A stretch of DNA of 64,000 nucleotides from assembly GCA_030267565.1 (NCBI GenBank), contig BRXU01000019.1, positions 1,910,501-1,974,500 of the forward strand, given 5' to 3'. This document shows positions 1 through 11,200 of the stretch, one piece after another. The notes under the pieces were generated by a model. That model saw only the letters and a program-made list of their open reading frames with translations. It had not been told where the DNA came from and did not search any database. A program made the position numbers and the translations under genes. Within the stretch, counting starts at the first letter, position 1; the number at the start of each line of letters is the position of its first letter. Origin of the DNA: Pleodorina starrii (taxonomy: Eukaryota > Chlorophyta > Chlorophyceae > Chlamydomonadales > Volvocaceae).

Positions 1-355
1 ATGAGGCCGGCTTGCCTGGGGGGGGAGGGGGGAAGGAGGAGGGGAGGAGGGGGGAGAGGGAGGGGGGAGGAGGGGGGGAGGAGGGGGCGGGAGGAGAGGG
101 GGGGGAGGGGGGGAATGGCATGGAAAGGAAGTTTAAGGGAGCTGAGCTCGCTGAAGAGGGGAGGGAGGGGAGGGGAGGTGAAGGGGAAGGGGTAGGGAGA
201 GGGAGGGGGGAGGGGGTGGAGGGGAAGAAGAGGGAAGGGGGGGCCGGGGGGAAAAGAGGAGGGTGAGGAGGGGGGGGAGAGGGGGTAACAACGATTGACA
301 AAGCAGCCTAAATAATAAAGAACCAACAAGTCACAACACAAACACACACACGCAC
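1..355. other. Purine-rich intron sequence of the RCC1-like gene
   Basis: No coding exon is visible. The stretch is almost pure G and A on the plus strand, so it is C/T-rich in the sense of the minus-strand gene. It starts right after a donor (CAG followed by gtgcg, at 356/355), so it reads as intron running off the left edge. The short G/A-rich open frames here are compositional. Confidence 0.6.
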
Positions 356-3300
356 CTGCAGAACACGAGCAACATGTCCAGAGTGCACAGCTCGTCCCGC
401 GGGTCGGCGGGTCGCTCGTCCAACTCAATGTACGGAAACGGGTCCCGATACACCTCCTGGAGCGACGGCACCAGGGCGCGGCTCATGCCGTACAAGCTGC
501 GCGTACTGCGACCGCTGGAGGGCCGCCTGCGCGATTTGTGGGGGCGGCGCGCGTTGGGGGCAGGGGGACTGGGGGACGGGGTGGGTGTGTTGGGGGCGGG
601 AGGGCGGCGGCGGGACGCCGCCTAGAGAGGGAGTAGGACCAGGAATAGGGATAGGAATAGGAATAGGGGGAGGGCGCCGTGAAAGAGCAGAGCCCCGCGA
701 CCTTGCTAATGCCTAGGAGCCTGCTTTGGGGCCCCACATCAGCCCACATCAACCCAGCCCTCCAGTCCCCGCCCCTCTCCCCCCGGGCCCCTGGATGCCT
801 GAACCCTAAAAGCTAAAACCCTAAGAAACCCTAAAACCCAGCTTTCGCAAGCAGACGTCCCACTCGCGTCCAGCCGCCCGCCGAGGCCGCGGAACCCAAC
901 CGCCCCACCCACCCACCCACCGAGCAAAGGACTGCCCCGCCCCGCCCCCCACCTACCCCCTCGCGCGCGCACCGTCACTCAGACGATCCCAAGTCGCCGA
1001 AGAAAAGCCGGTCATTGATGCCTTCAGCCATTCCCGCCCTAAGCACCCGGCTGCCTTACCCTACACAACAGCCACACGCACATTCAGCATGCACACCGCC
1101 ACCCCCACCACCAACCAACCCACCCGCCCCGGCCCCCGGCCCCGCCACCCATTCCCCCTGCCTCTTTCCCCGCGCCCCCCGCCCGGTTCCTCCCGCCCTG
1201 CTCCCCACCGCAATTCTGCATTTCCCTATCCCTCCATCTCCGCTGTCCCATCGCTGCGGTTTCTTCTTTAATACCCCTCCCCCCACCAACCCCCCCTCAC
1301 CCCCCTCACCACCACCACCCCCACCCCGGGGGCTTACCTGTCGGGCGACTTGGCCCGCACCCTCACCGGTGACCCCCCCAGCAGCCTCATCTGCGCCACC
1401 CGCCGCACCCCGTGCCAGTGCCGGGCGTACTGCCGCAGCATGAGCATCATCGCATTGCGGGTCTCTTCCAGCGTGGCTTGGTGGCTGCAGGGAGGGAGGG
1501 GAGGGGAGGGGGGATGGAGGGGGTTGAGGGTTTATACAAAGTACAGCGCGGCGAAGGGCGGCAGGTGAAGGGTCGGAGGGGCGATGAGCGCGGTGGGGAT
1601 GCGGGTTGGATTGGGTTGGGAAGGCTGGCGGGCATTGGTTCGATCCACTGGAGCCGTGTAGGCCGGAGTCGGTCAGGGCGGGCGGAATGGGGGGGGAGGG
1701 GGAGGGGGGCGGGAGTGGGTGAGAGGAGGGGAGCGGGAGGTACCCCCCATGCGGGTGTTGACAAGGGTGGGTGGGTGGGTGGGTGGGTGGGTGGGTGGGT
1801 GGGTGGGTGGGTGGGTGGGTGGGTGGGTGGGTGGGTGGGTGGGTGGGTGGGTGGGTGGGTGGGTGGGTGGGTGGGTGGGTGGGTGGGTGGGTGGGTCGCC
1901 CCTGTGCGGCCCCGGCTGACCAGCCCCGGCAGCTGCTCGCGGGAGATGGCACTGGATGCCCGGTGTCCTCCCCCACGCTACTGCGGCGGACAGAAAATGA
2001 CCCTCCTGCTGAAGCCGCTCCCCACCCACTGCTAACCCCCTTCCACCCCACCTCTTACCCCCCCACCCCTACCCATCCCCCCCCACCTCTTACCCCCCCA
2101 CCCCCCGCCCCCACCCACCGTGTCTGTCCGCACAGCGCCACCGTGTGACCCTCCCCACACGCCACCAACACCGCCTGCTCCTCGCCACTAGCAAGCGAAG
2201 TAGCTCCCAGAGGGCAGCCGCCAGCAGGCGTGATGCTGCGGACCGTAGAGCTGCCGTTCACGCCGCCGCCGCCGCCGCCAACCGGGCCCGCAGCAGCAGC
2301 GATGTCGAACCCTATCACGCTACCCCCCGCCATTGACGTCGAGCGGCTCGTGTTGTACGGCCGGCCGCTCGCCAACCGTGCGCCGTTGAGGCTGCCGCCG
2401 CCGCCGGCGCCGGCCATGGGCGTGGAGGGCTTGCGCGGCCGGATGGCCATGTAGACGCGGTCGTTGAACACGCACAACCGTACGACAAGGCCGTACCTGT
2501 CGTAATCGTCGCGGCCGGCGCCGAAACCCAGGTACGCCATGAAGCTGCTGCCCGAGTGCGAAATGCCGGGAGGCGAGCGCGGAGGCGAGCCCGGCCCCCG
2601 CCCGTGCTGCGGCGATCCCACTCTCGACCCCCCCTTTGACTCCGATTTCGAGCCCGCTTTTGAACCCGCCCGTGGCCCCCGAGGCGAGCCGCCGCCGCCG
2701 CCGCCCATTCCGCCGCTGAAGCTGACCATGGCAGAGTCGAGCAGGGCGCTGCGGTAGCCGCCGCAGCCGTCGGGGTCGGAGTAGCGACCCGCGGGTCGGG
2801 AGGTGAATACGCAGAAGGCGGCCAGGCGGTTGGGCAGGGCGGAGGAGCCGCTGTAGTAGGAGGTGGGGGAGCGGGGGTCGTTGGGCGGCGGCGGGGGAGG
2901 CGGCACGCTGCCGTCGCCGAGGTGTTCGGTGGGGGGGATGGGCAGGAAGTCGGAGGGGTCGGGGGGGCGGACGGGAAGCCTGAGGGGGGGTCGGGGGGTT
3001 GGGGTTGGGGTTGGAGGGACGGGGGGGGGTGGAGGGGGCGATTGGGGCAAGAGGTTCCTTGCAAGGGGACCTGTCGTACAAAGGTATACGACACGCGTGT
3101 GTGTGTGAAGGGTTCCCTGCCTGCGCCATAACACACGCCGCTGGAGGGAGAAAGACAGCCCCCCAGAGTACAAAAACAAGACATACACACACACCAGCCC
3201 CAGCCACAGGCCACAGGAATGTCGCGGCCGCGGTCGCGGTGTGTGTATGTGTGTATGTGAGTGCATAGGTCAACGGGCCCCCCCCGCGCAATCCCCCACG

Positions 3301-6300
3301 CCGTACCCCTGCCGTACTCCTGCCGTATACCTGCTCGCGACGTACTGCATGGACGCCGGCAGCATGTCCTCGTCCCCCCACCAGTACATCTGGGAGAAGC
3401 TGGACACCGCGACCGCATGCCTGGCCCCCAGGGACACGGAGCGGAAGCGCTGAGGGCCCAGCCAACGAACCCTGGACGGGGGGGGGGCGGAGGGGGGGGA
3501 GGGGGGAGAGGAGGGGAAAGAGGAGGGGAGGGAGAGGGGTGAGGGGATACGATTCGCATCGAAGGAACGGAGGCAGCGTTGGCGGGGGGGGAGGGGTTAG
3601 GTGGAGGCAGGGAAGGGCGGGGAAGGGCAGGGAACGGGAGGCGGGGCTTGGGCGAAAGAGGGTCACGGGGGGTGAGTCAGGAGGTGGAGCCCCCAAGGCG
3701 CGAAGGGCCTGGGTGAGGCGCGAAGGGCATCGCCACGCGACACCAACTGCGCTCCCGGTTAGACCCGCATACCGTATGCTTTCACCTCCGGGCTCGCCTT
3801 CCCTACCCCCTCACTCGCCCCACTGCTGGGTCCAAAGTCGCACACGTCGCCTCCGACCGCACCGCTTGCTCACCACCTCTCTCATTCCCCCTCCCCCCCC
3901 CAACACTCCCACCCCCAACACCCACACACCCACACACCCACACACCCACACACCCACCAGCTCCCCCACCTACCTGTGTATGACCGGCAGCGAGGCACTC
4001 CGGGGCGTCATGGCCGTCCCCTGCGGCCCCCCCACCCGGTTCCGATGCACCCACGGGTTGAGGTACGAGTCGCTGCCCCACAGGTACAGCTGCCCCTCCC
4101 CGCACAGCGCAGCAGACACCGTCGCCGCCGCCACCGCCACGCAGCCGCCCGCCGGCAGACCAGGCACGCGCACCGGCGCCGGCCGGTCCAGGAAATCCGC
4201 CAGACCCAGCGCTTGGTTTGCGTTACTGCCCCAGCCCCACACGCCGCCGGCGCGGTCGAGGGCCAGCGTGTGGCGATAGCCACACGCCACGGCGCGGACC
4301 GGCGGCGCGCCGGGCGGCATCCTGACGCGCTTGGGCGGGTGCGTGAGGCCCTGCTTCACGTCGTCGTGCAGGCCTGCGGGGCTGTGATGCGCGTGCGCGA
4401 GCATGGCGGCGGTGTTGGGCAGGTGATCCCGGTCGGAGGAGGAGGAGGAGGTGGAGGAGAAGGGCGGCGGGCGGTCGGGCGTGGCGCCGGGGCTGCTGCC
4501 CAGCAGCGACGCCGGCGCCGCCACGCCGATACCCAGGCGCCCGTGCCGGTTGGAGCCCCAGGACCAGAGCACGCCGCCGGCGGTGACGGCGGCGCTGTGC
4601 TGCAGCCCGGCGGACAGGCACACCACCTCCTGCTGCTCCAGCTCGGGGATGCGGGTGGGGACGGCGACACGCACCGCCGGCGAGCCGGGCCGGCCGGTGG
4701 CCTGGCCCGATGCGTTATCGCCCCAGCCCATCACGCCGCCGCCCTCCAGCGCCGCCAGCGTGTGCAGCGCGCCGCAGGCCACCGCACGAACCGGCACACC
4801 GATCTTGAGCCGGTAGACATGCAGCTGCTGCTGCTGCTCGCCAGCGCCGCCGGCGCGGCGGCCGCCGCCGCCGCCGCCGGTGGCGCTGGCGAGCCCGTCG
4901 GCGTCGTCGGCGAGGCTGTCGGAGCCGGCGGCGCCGGCGTCCGCCGCTGCCGCGGCGGCGGCGGCGGCGGCGGCGATGACCGCCGCCGTCGCGGCGCCGG
5001 GCACCGCCATGCCGGAGCTCGCCGTCGATGCCGCCGTCGCCAGCGCATGTGCCCGGCCTGCCTCGAAGCCGGGCTGGTGTTGATGGGGGTGGAGGGACGA
5101 CACGGACGACGCGGCGGAGTGCGCCCGCGACCGCGCGCGCTCACCGGCCGGCGAATGCACCTCCGGGATGGGGAACAGGTGCATCGGCGCCACAGCGGCG
5201 GTGGCGAAGGGACTGCGGCCGCCCGTCGCCGGGCGCGACGCCGCCGCCTCGCCGCCGCCGCCGCCAGGCGGCGGCGGCGGCGGCGGCTCCGCCGCCGCCG
5301 CACCGTCGCCGCCGCCGGAGGCGGCGGCGACGGCGGCTTCGCCGCCGTCAGCGGCGGCGCCTGCGGCGACGCCGCTGCCGCTAGCGGCGACGCTGTCCGC
5401 CGCGTCGTCCAGCACCATGAGCCTGCGGCTGCTGTTGCGTCTCGGCGTTGCGTTGGACGCGAGGATGCCCTGCACCAGGCTGAGCGGCAGGGCGCCCTGC
5501 AGGTCCTCCAGGGAGGCCTCGATGGGCGGCTGCACCTCGCGGGGCAGCGGGTGGCCGGCAATGTGCTGCGTGGAGGGCCAGCCGCGGCCCAGCTGGCCGC
5601 GCGAGTCGGAGCCCCACAGGTACAGGAAGCCCTCGGAGGAGATGGCGGCGCCGTGGTGGGAGCCTGGGGGGTTGAAGGGTTAGGGGGTTTAGGGGTGCGG
5701 GAAGAGGGAGGTAAGGAAAAAGATACCACAGGGGAAGGGAGGGAGGCGGGGAAGGGAAGGGGGCGGGTGAGGTAGGGCGGGGAGGGCCGCTGCCAGCTGC
5801 CTTACTCCCCTCCGCAGCACGCCTGGTTCGCAACCCCTGCCGCCGGGCTGGAGCTGGAGCTGAAGCTGACTGGTTGGCTGGTTTGCTCGGAACGATTTCG
5901 TAATCAGCTGCCCCAGCCACCGTCCCGCACCGCACCGCACCGTCCTCCTCTGTCCACACGCCTCCCCTGCCCCCCCCCTCCCCGCTGTCGTTCGCTAACG
6001 CCGTCTCCGTCTCCGCTGCGGTATCATTTTCTACTCCCCGCTGTCAACCGATCCGCTTGCCTCATTAGGCTACCCTTCCGTACCCCCCACCCCACCGCCC
6101 TCCTCCCACCTGCAGCCACCGCCCGGAAGATGACGCCGTTGAGCAGCGCCAGCGGCTGCGGGCTCGTGTACGTGACGCCAGCGTCGCCGCCGCCGCCGCC
6201 GCCGGAGGCGGCGGCGGCGGCGGCGGCCCCGCCGCCGCCATCGGCGGCGCCGCCGCCGCCGGCCCCGCCGCTGCCGGCGGCGGTCTGCACGCCCCCCGCC

Positions 6301-7778
6301 GCCTCCAGAATCTGCGCCGCCGCCGCCGCCGCGTTGCTGGTGGCGGGGCATCCGAACGTCCAGATGCGCTGCTGGTCCGTGCCGCCCTCCAGCACTTGCC
6401 ACAGGTCCATGCACCAGACCTCAGGACTGAACCGCACCTCCCCGATCACCCCCGGCGCAGTGGTGATGACCTCAAAGGCGCCCGTGGGGTCGGGCACGCG
6501 GCGGCCGGACTTGCCGCCGGACAGACCCAGCCGCGCGCCGCCCTGCTGCTGCCCGCCCACGCGCTTGATGGGCCGGCGGCGGCCGCCGCGGCCCGGGCTG
6601 CGGCCGCCGCGGCCGCCGGAGAGGAAGGGGTTGCTGCCGCGCAGAGGGCTGCCGGGGTGGCTGCCAGTACCGCCGCCGCCCGGCATCATGAACATTGGGA
6701 AGGGCAGGCCGCCGCGGGAGGAGGAGTTGCGCATGGAGCCGCTGCCGACGTTGCCCAGGAAGGGCAGCGCGAGGCGGGAGGGGGAGTTGGGCGACTGGTT
6801 GGCGCCGCCGGCGAAGGGCGGCGCGCTGCCGGGCACGGCGCGGCCGCGATCGCCCGCCGCCGTCGCGGCGACGGCGGCAGCGGCGGCGGTGAGCAGGTCC
6901 GCCGCCTCCTCGCGCAGCGACTGGAGCGTGGAGATTTGCCCGTAGCGCTGCTGCTGCTGTTGCTGCTGGCCTGCGGCGTCGGGTGCCATGCCCGACGACG
7001 TAGGCGTGATTGTGAGGGTGGCGGTAGCGGCCTGTGGCCCTGTCCCAGCGTTGGCGTTGGGGAGCGCCAGCGAGCGGCGGCTGCCGCCGCCGCCGCCACT
7101 TCCGCTGGCGGCGGCGGCATCGCTGCCGGACGCGGTGGACAGGGACGCCAGCTTGGGCAGGGCGGGCAGGGAGGACGCGGTCTGTGGGCCGTCGGTGCTT
7201 GGGGGCTTGGCAGCGGCCCGCCGCGGCATGAGGTCCGGGCTCTGGGATCGCTGTCCCGCAGCGGCAGGGGGGTGTGAGGAGGTGCGGGTCGAGGGTCCCG
7301 AAGAGCGCACGGCCAGCGGCTCGATGTCGGCGGGGCGGCCCGTGGCGCGGACCGTGCGCGGAGTCCCGGCCTTGAGGCTCGGCTTCAGCGGGGGGGAAGC
7401 CGGAGCAGTGGCACCGGCGCCAGCTCCGCCGCCGCTGCGTTGCGCCGTGCTGCCCGTCGTGGTGTGGCTGGTTGGGGACACGGGCGGCGTGCGGCGGGAC
7501 TGCCGGCCAGGCGCATCGACATGTGGGAGCTGCTTGCCGGCGCTGCCGTTTTCCTTCTTGTTGGCGCCGGACTTTTCCGCATCATTTGGGCTCGGCCCGT
7601 GAGGGCTCAAGGTCACGCCGGCTGAAGCGTCGCTGGTCGCCGGAGCTCCGCGCGCGTTCCGTGAAACACTGGCCGCGCCGCTGGAGCCAGCGGCCTGGCC
7701 CTTCGACCCAGTTTCCTTATAGGCATGATTGTCGATTGGGTGCCCCTTACTCCACGGGTCTAGCTTGCTTTGCAGCAT
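356..7778 (-). CDS. RCC1-repeat protein, 3' end beyond the window edge
   Basis: Multi-exon gene for a protein with RCC1 (beta-propeller) repeats. Exons read on the minus strand: 7778-6110, 5663-3974, 3471-3331, 2979-2119, about 1951-1900 (donor unclear), 1484-1338, and about 530-356. The first four join in phase. Residues 1 to about 440 are Ser/Pro/Gly/Ala-rich and disordered. Repeat blades follow: FLYLWGSDSRGQLG opens exon 2, then VACGALHTLAALEGG, LSAGLQHSAAVTAGG, VACGYRHTLALDRAGG, SLGARHAVAV in exon 3 and VACGEGHTVAL at the end of exon 4. Long Ala/Gly/Pro inserts separate the blades. The last two exons give a non-RCC1 tail (NAMMLMLRQYARHWHGVRR; MSRALVPSLQEVYRDPFPYI) that I do not recognise. 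RCC1 propellers serve Ran exchange, ubiquitin ligases, UVR8-type receptors and others, so no specific role can be assigned. The ATG at 7778 is the first in the open frame. Confidence 0.75.
800..839 (+). repeat. Telomere-like CCCTAAAA units inside an intron
   Basis: Three imperfect units (CCCTAAAAG, CCCTAAGA, CCCTAAAAC) lie within 40 bases. CCCTAAAA is the complement of the TTTTAGGG telomere repeat known from Chlamydomonas. They fall between the last two RCC1-gene exons. The tract is very short. Confidence 0.5.
1224..1276 (-). repeat. Copy of the dispersed intronic element
   Basis: On the minus strand it reads AAAGAAGAAACCGCAGCGAT followed by GGGAC. It matches the core CCGCAGCG(A/G)AGGGACGGAG seen in introns throughout the window. 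It lies 60-110 bases after the donor of a minus-strand intron, in the sense orientation of that gene. Degenerate copy. Confidence 0.45.
1765..1897. repeat. (GGGT)n microsatellite, about 33 copies
   Basis: Perfect tetranucleotide tract, G-rich on the plus strand. It abuts the short RCC1-gene exon at about 1951-1900. No usual donor lies between exon and tract, so I cannot say whether the tract is intronic or translated. The 4-bp unit is not a multiple of three, so any length change would shift a reading frame. G-quadruplex formation is possible. Confidence 0.9.
3917..3957. repeat. (CACACACC)n short tandem repeat
   Basis: Four to five units of period 8 in the RCC1-gene intron, immediately downstream (gene sense) of the exon ending at 3974. 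Confidence 0.8.
5988..6038 (-). repeat. Copy of the dispersed intronic element
   Basis: On the minus strand it reads GATACCGCAGCGGAGACGG, then AGACGGCGTTAGCGAACG. It lies 70-120 bases inside intron 1 of the RCC1-like gene, sense orientation, near the donor. Confidence 0.7.
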
Positions 7779-8213
7779 TCAGACGCTACTCACGTCGCAC
7801 CATGCGTACCCATACCAGTCCTTTCCTAAACGTCAAGGCTTCAAAGAGCCTTTATTTACGGATACGTTCAATTTTTTATATGAAAAACAAATTTCCAGGA
7901 GCACATTACAAGTAGCAATTATACTGGTGTGTTTATCTGTGACCAATAATTAAAGATTACAATTCTTCACGATAACACATAAATGTTTGAGGAACTGCGA
8001 GAATGGCGATGGCGTGCTGCAATCTCGAAGAAATGCTAACGACAGTTAAAACGGTAATCTGCTGCTTCTTACCCTGCTTCTTACTTGCCAGGCGGTCGTT
8101 ATTTGCCTTTCTCAAGCTTACTACAGGTAATATGAGCTCGAAACAGTAGTTGTAGTTACTGGGTCGGCCGAAATGCTACATTGCGTGCCTTAGTTATTGG
8201 CATTGGGTTGGAC
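7779..8213. promoter_or_regulatory. Divergent promoter region between the RCC1-like gene and the CxxC gene
   Basis: A 435-base region, clearly richer in A/T than its surroundings (for example the stretch around 7850-7960). It separates two start codons that point away from each other, so it should hold both 5' leaders and both promoters. I see no clear TATA box or recognised element. Confidence 0.5.
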
Positions 8214-11200
8214 ATGAAGCGTTCGAGCGCCGCCGATCGGCAACGCGGCCGCGCCCTTCATCTTAGACAGTTGGACGAAGCAGCAGCGAGGGAAAAAGCT
8301 GAACAACGTTGGCGATTACAGAGGCGCGTGGAGAGGCGGGCGCTCGAGCACCAGGTACTGGTGCAGGCAACACAGCTCGAGAAGGAGCTCGAAGCCAGGT
8401 ACGCGCGCTCATAACGCTGCGCCCCATCCACCGGTGTTTCCCCTGAAGGAAGAAACCCGTATTGTTCGCACGTACATTTATCGTACTACATGACACCCCG
8501 TACTGCACTCAGTCCCCCTCGCCCCAGCCCTCAGTCCCTCACCCCACACACACCCAAGCCCTAGCCCTCCCCCGTTTCCCCCGCCCCAAGCTTCCACGCC
8601 CACCTTTTCCCCATCTTCCCAAACCCGCCCCCAGACGCTGCAAGCTCTGCGATCTGCTGCGCGCCGAGGCCTGGGGCCTGGGCCACCCCAACTGGACGGA
8701 GCGCAAGTGCAGCCGCTGCTGGGATCAGCACGCGGACGCACTGGCCAGGCAGCGCCACAGCCTCGCCCGTTCCGCCGCAGGCCGCTCTTCGCCCACCCGG
8801 CCGCCCAGTGCCGCCGCCGCCGCCGCAGCGGCGGCCGCAGCAGCACGGGAACGCCGCGGAGCTGGCACCTCGGCGGGCGGGGCCGCGGGGCGCGGGGTGA
8901 GCGACGCGGCGGCTGCATCGACCGGGGAGGGCGGTCGCGGGGACTCCTCGCGAGGGCTCCTGTCGCCTTCGCGTCTGTTTGGCGGCGTGGCGCCGGATCG
9001 CTTGGAGGCGTTGGTTGAGGCGCTGCGGGCGCGGGACGCGGGCCGGCTGATGCAGATGTTGGAGGAGAGGTATGTACTCGTACGGGCTCGTCAAAACTCG
9101 ACGCACGGCACGGTATGGCACGGCTTTCGTGGCCTAGCAAGCCCTCCCGCGGGCGGTGATCAGGGCCGCCCGCGTTCCCAGCCCTGTTCCCCGCCCTATC
9201 GTCCCAATTGTGAGTTTGTAACGCCTCGTAACAAGCAGCCGTTCGGTATGCTGACGCTTCGCGCCCGTGCCCCCATGTGTGCATGTATACATGTATATGG
9301 TTTACGCAGCGCGCTCGCACGACATTTTGGACCTCTTGCGGGCCAGGGGAGGAGGGAGGGGGAGGGGGAGGGCTCGCCGATGCGGCAGCGGCCGCCCCCG
9401 CCTCACATGGCGCCTCCACCCGAGGAGCCGTACGGCAATTACTACTACCACGACGTCGTACTGGGCCAGCTGGGAGCAGGTAACCGCACCTGGTACCTGG
9501 TACCTGGTACCTGGGCTGGGGGACCGCTTCGTAGCCGGGGCGGGTGCTGATGTGCTGAAGTGGTGATGTGCTGTCCAGGGCTATCTCCTCCGAACGCAAG
9601 GATATCTGTCCCAGCGACCGTTCCTCTTAGTCCGTTGCGCCTAACCACCGACCGCCGTCCCATAGTCGGCATAAACCACAGTGGTGCCCGACATACCGGT
9701 ATCAGGCCTTACCTGATACCGACAGACATTGTCTCTGCACTCTGCTGTACGCGTCCTCCGCGCCCCCGGGCCGTTTTTATTGCCCCCGGCGTCGCACTGC
9801 CGGATCCTGATACCGTATATCCGGGCCATGATGTGGTACTGCAGGCACGTCAGCAGCGCAGGGCCCTGGCGCCCCGTCCGGTGACCGCCCTGTGATGCCC
9901 GGGTCCAAGTCCGAGTCGGGGGAGTCCGGGGACGGGAGCGCCGACGGCGAGCCGGCGACCAGCTCGGTCGTCGCTGACGCGGGCGGTGGGTCGCGGCAGC
10001 CGCGCAGCCGCCGGCGGGAAGGGCGCCATGCGGCGAATCGCGGGGCGCGAGGCGGCCCCGAAACCAGCGACGACGACGACGAAGACGAAGAAGACTTGGG
10101 CCCTGGACCTGCCCCAGCGCCCCAGCCCCCGCAGCAGCCCACTGGGAAAGCGCAGCCAGCCAGTGCCGGCCCCAGCGCCGGCACCCTCCCGCCGCATGTT
10201 GGGGCCAACGATGCGGCCAGGGAGGTCCGCTTTGCCCCTGCGGCGCATGCGGGCGCGGAGGAGGCCGAGACGACGGCAGCGGCGGCAGCGGAGGCAGCCC
10301 GGTGGTCGCACCCGGATGAGCGACAGCGACGGAACGACTGGCCCGGACCCGGACCAGGGCACGGGCCCGGGTCGGGGCGCGGGCATGCGCGGGTGGCTGG
10401 GTACGTGCCGGAGGCGAGGCCGCTGCCCAGCAAGCCGCGCCGCGTGCCTGCGGAGGAGGCGGAGCTAGAGGAGGCGCTGCGGGAGGCGGAGAGACTGGTG
10501 GTGTTCGGCAGCACGCAGCACCGGCGGAGTGAGGTGGGGTTCCTTTAAGGGTTCCTGGTAGGGGGAGGGGGGACGCGATGCCTGGGAAGGGGGTTCAGGT
10601 CACTGGATGCGGGGGAGGGGGTGTCATTCTGCGCGGCGTTGGCCTACAAGGCTGTCGGTGGCACAGCGGCTCTGGGCGGGCGGAGCGGGCCGTGTGTGCG
10701 CGTGCATGCGCGACTAGCTGTCATCCCAGGGCGGGGAGGCTGAGGGTCAGTGCGCCGACGCTGCCGGAGAGTCCGGTGTCTCGTCTCCTGTGTGCGGTGA
10801 AGATCTGAAGAAGGATTGGATCTGGAATGGGTTACGGTTCCTTGCTTTTGCGTAGCGGTGGAATCAACAGTGCCTTTTGCCCCCTCCCTTCACCTTCGTT
10901 TGTCAGTCGGTCAGCTTAGGGTTTCTAATCTTTGGACTGTTCTATCTCTACCATCCAGTTTCTCCTCCTCCCCGCCTCAGGCCCTGTTCTACAGCCACCA
11001 GCTGCGGGCGGCACTGGCGGACCTCCGGCTGCTGCGGCGCAAGGCCGGCAAGGCGGAGGCGGTGCAGCGGCAGGGGCTGCGACTGGAGCCGCGGGACCAG
11101 GAGGGCGTCAAGCGGATCATCCGGGAGGGCAGACCGGAGCGGGTGCGAGCCCAGGCGGGGGTGGGGGAGGGCGATGCACGGGACGGGGCGGAGGGGTGGT

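Noticed and set aside
1..266. Gly/Arg/Glu-rich ORFs at the left edge
   Set aside because: Produced by G/A composition alone; located in an intron of the minus-strand gene.
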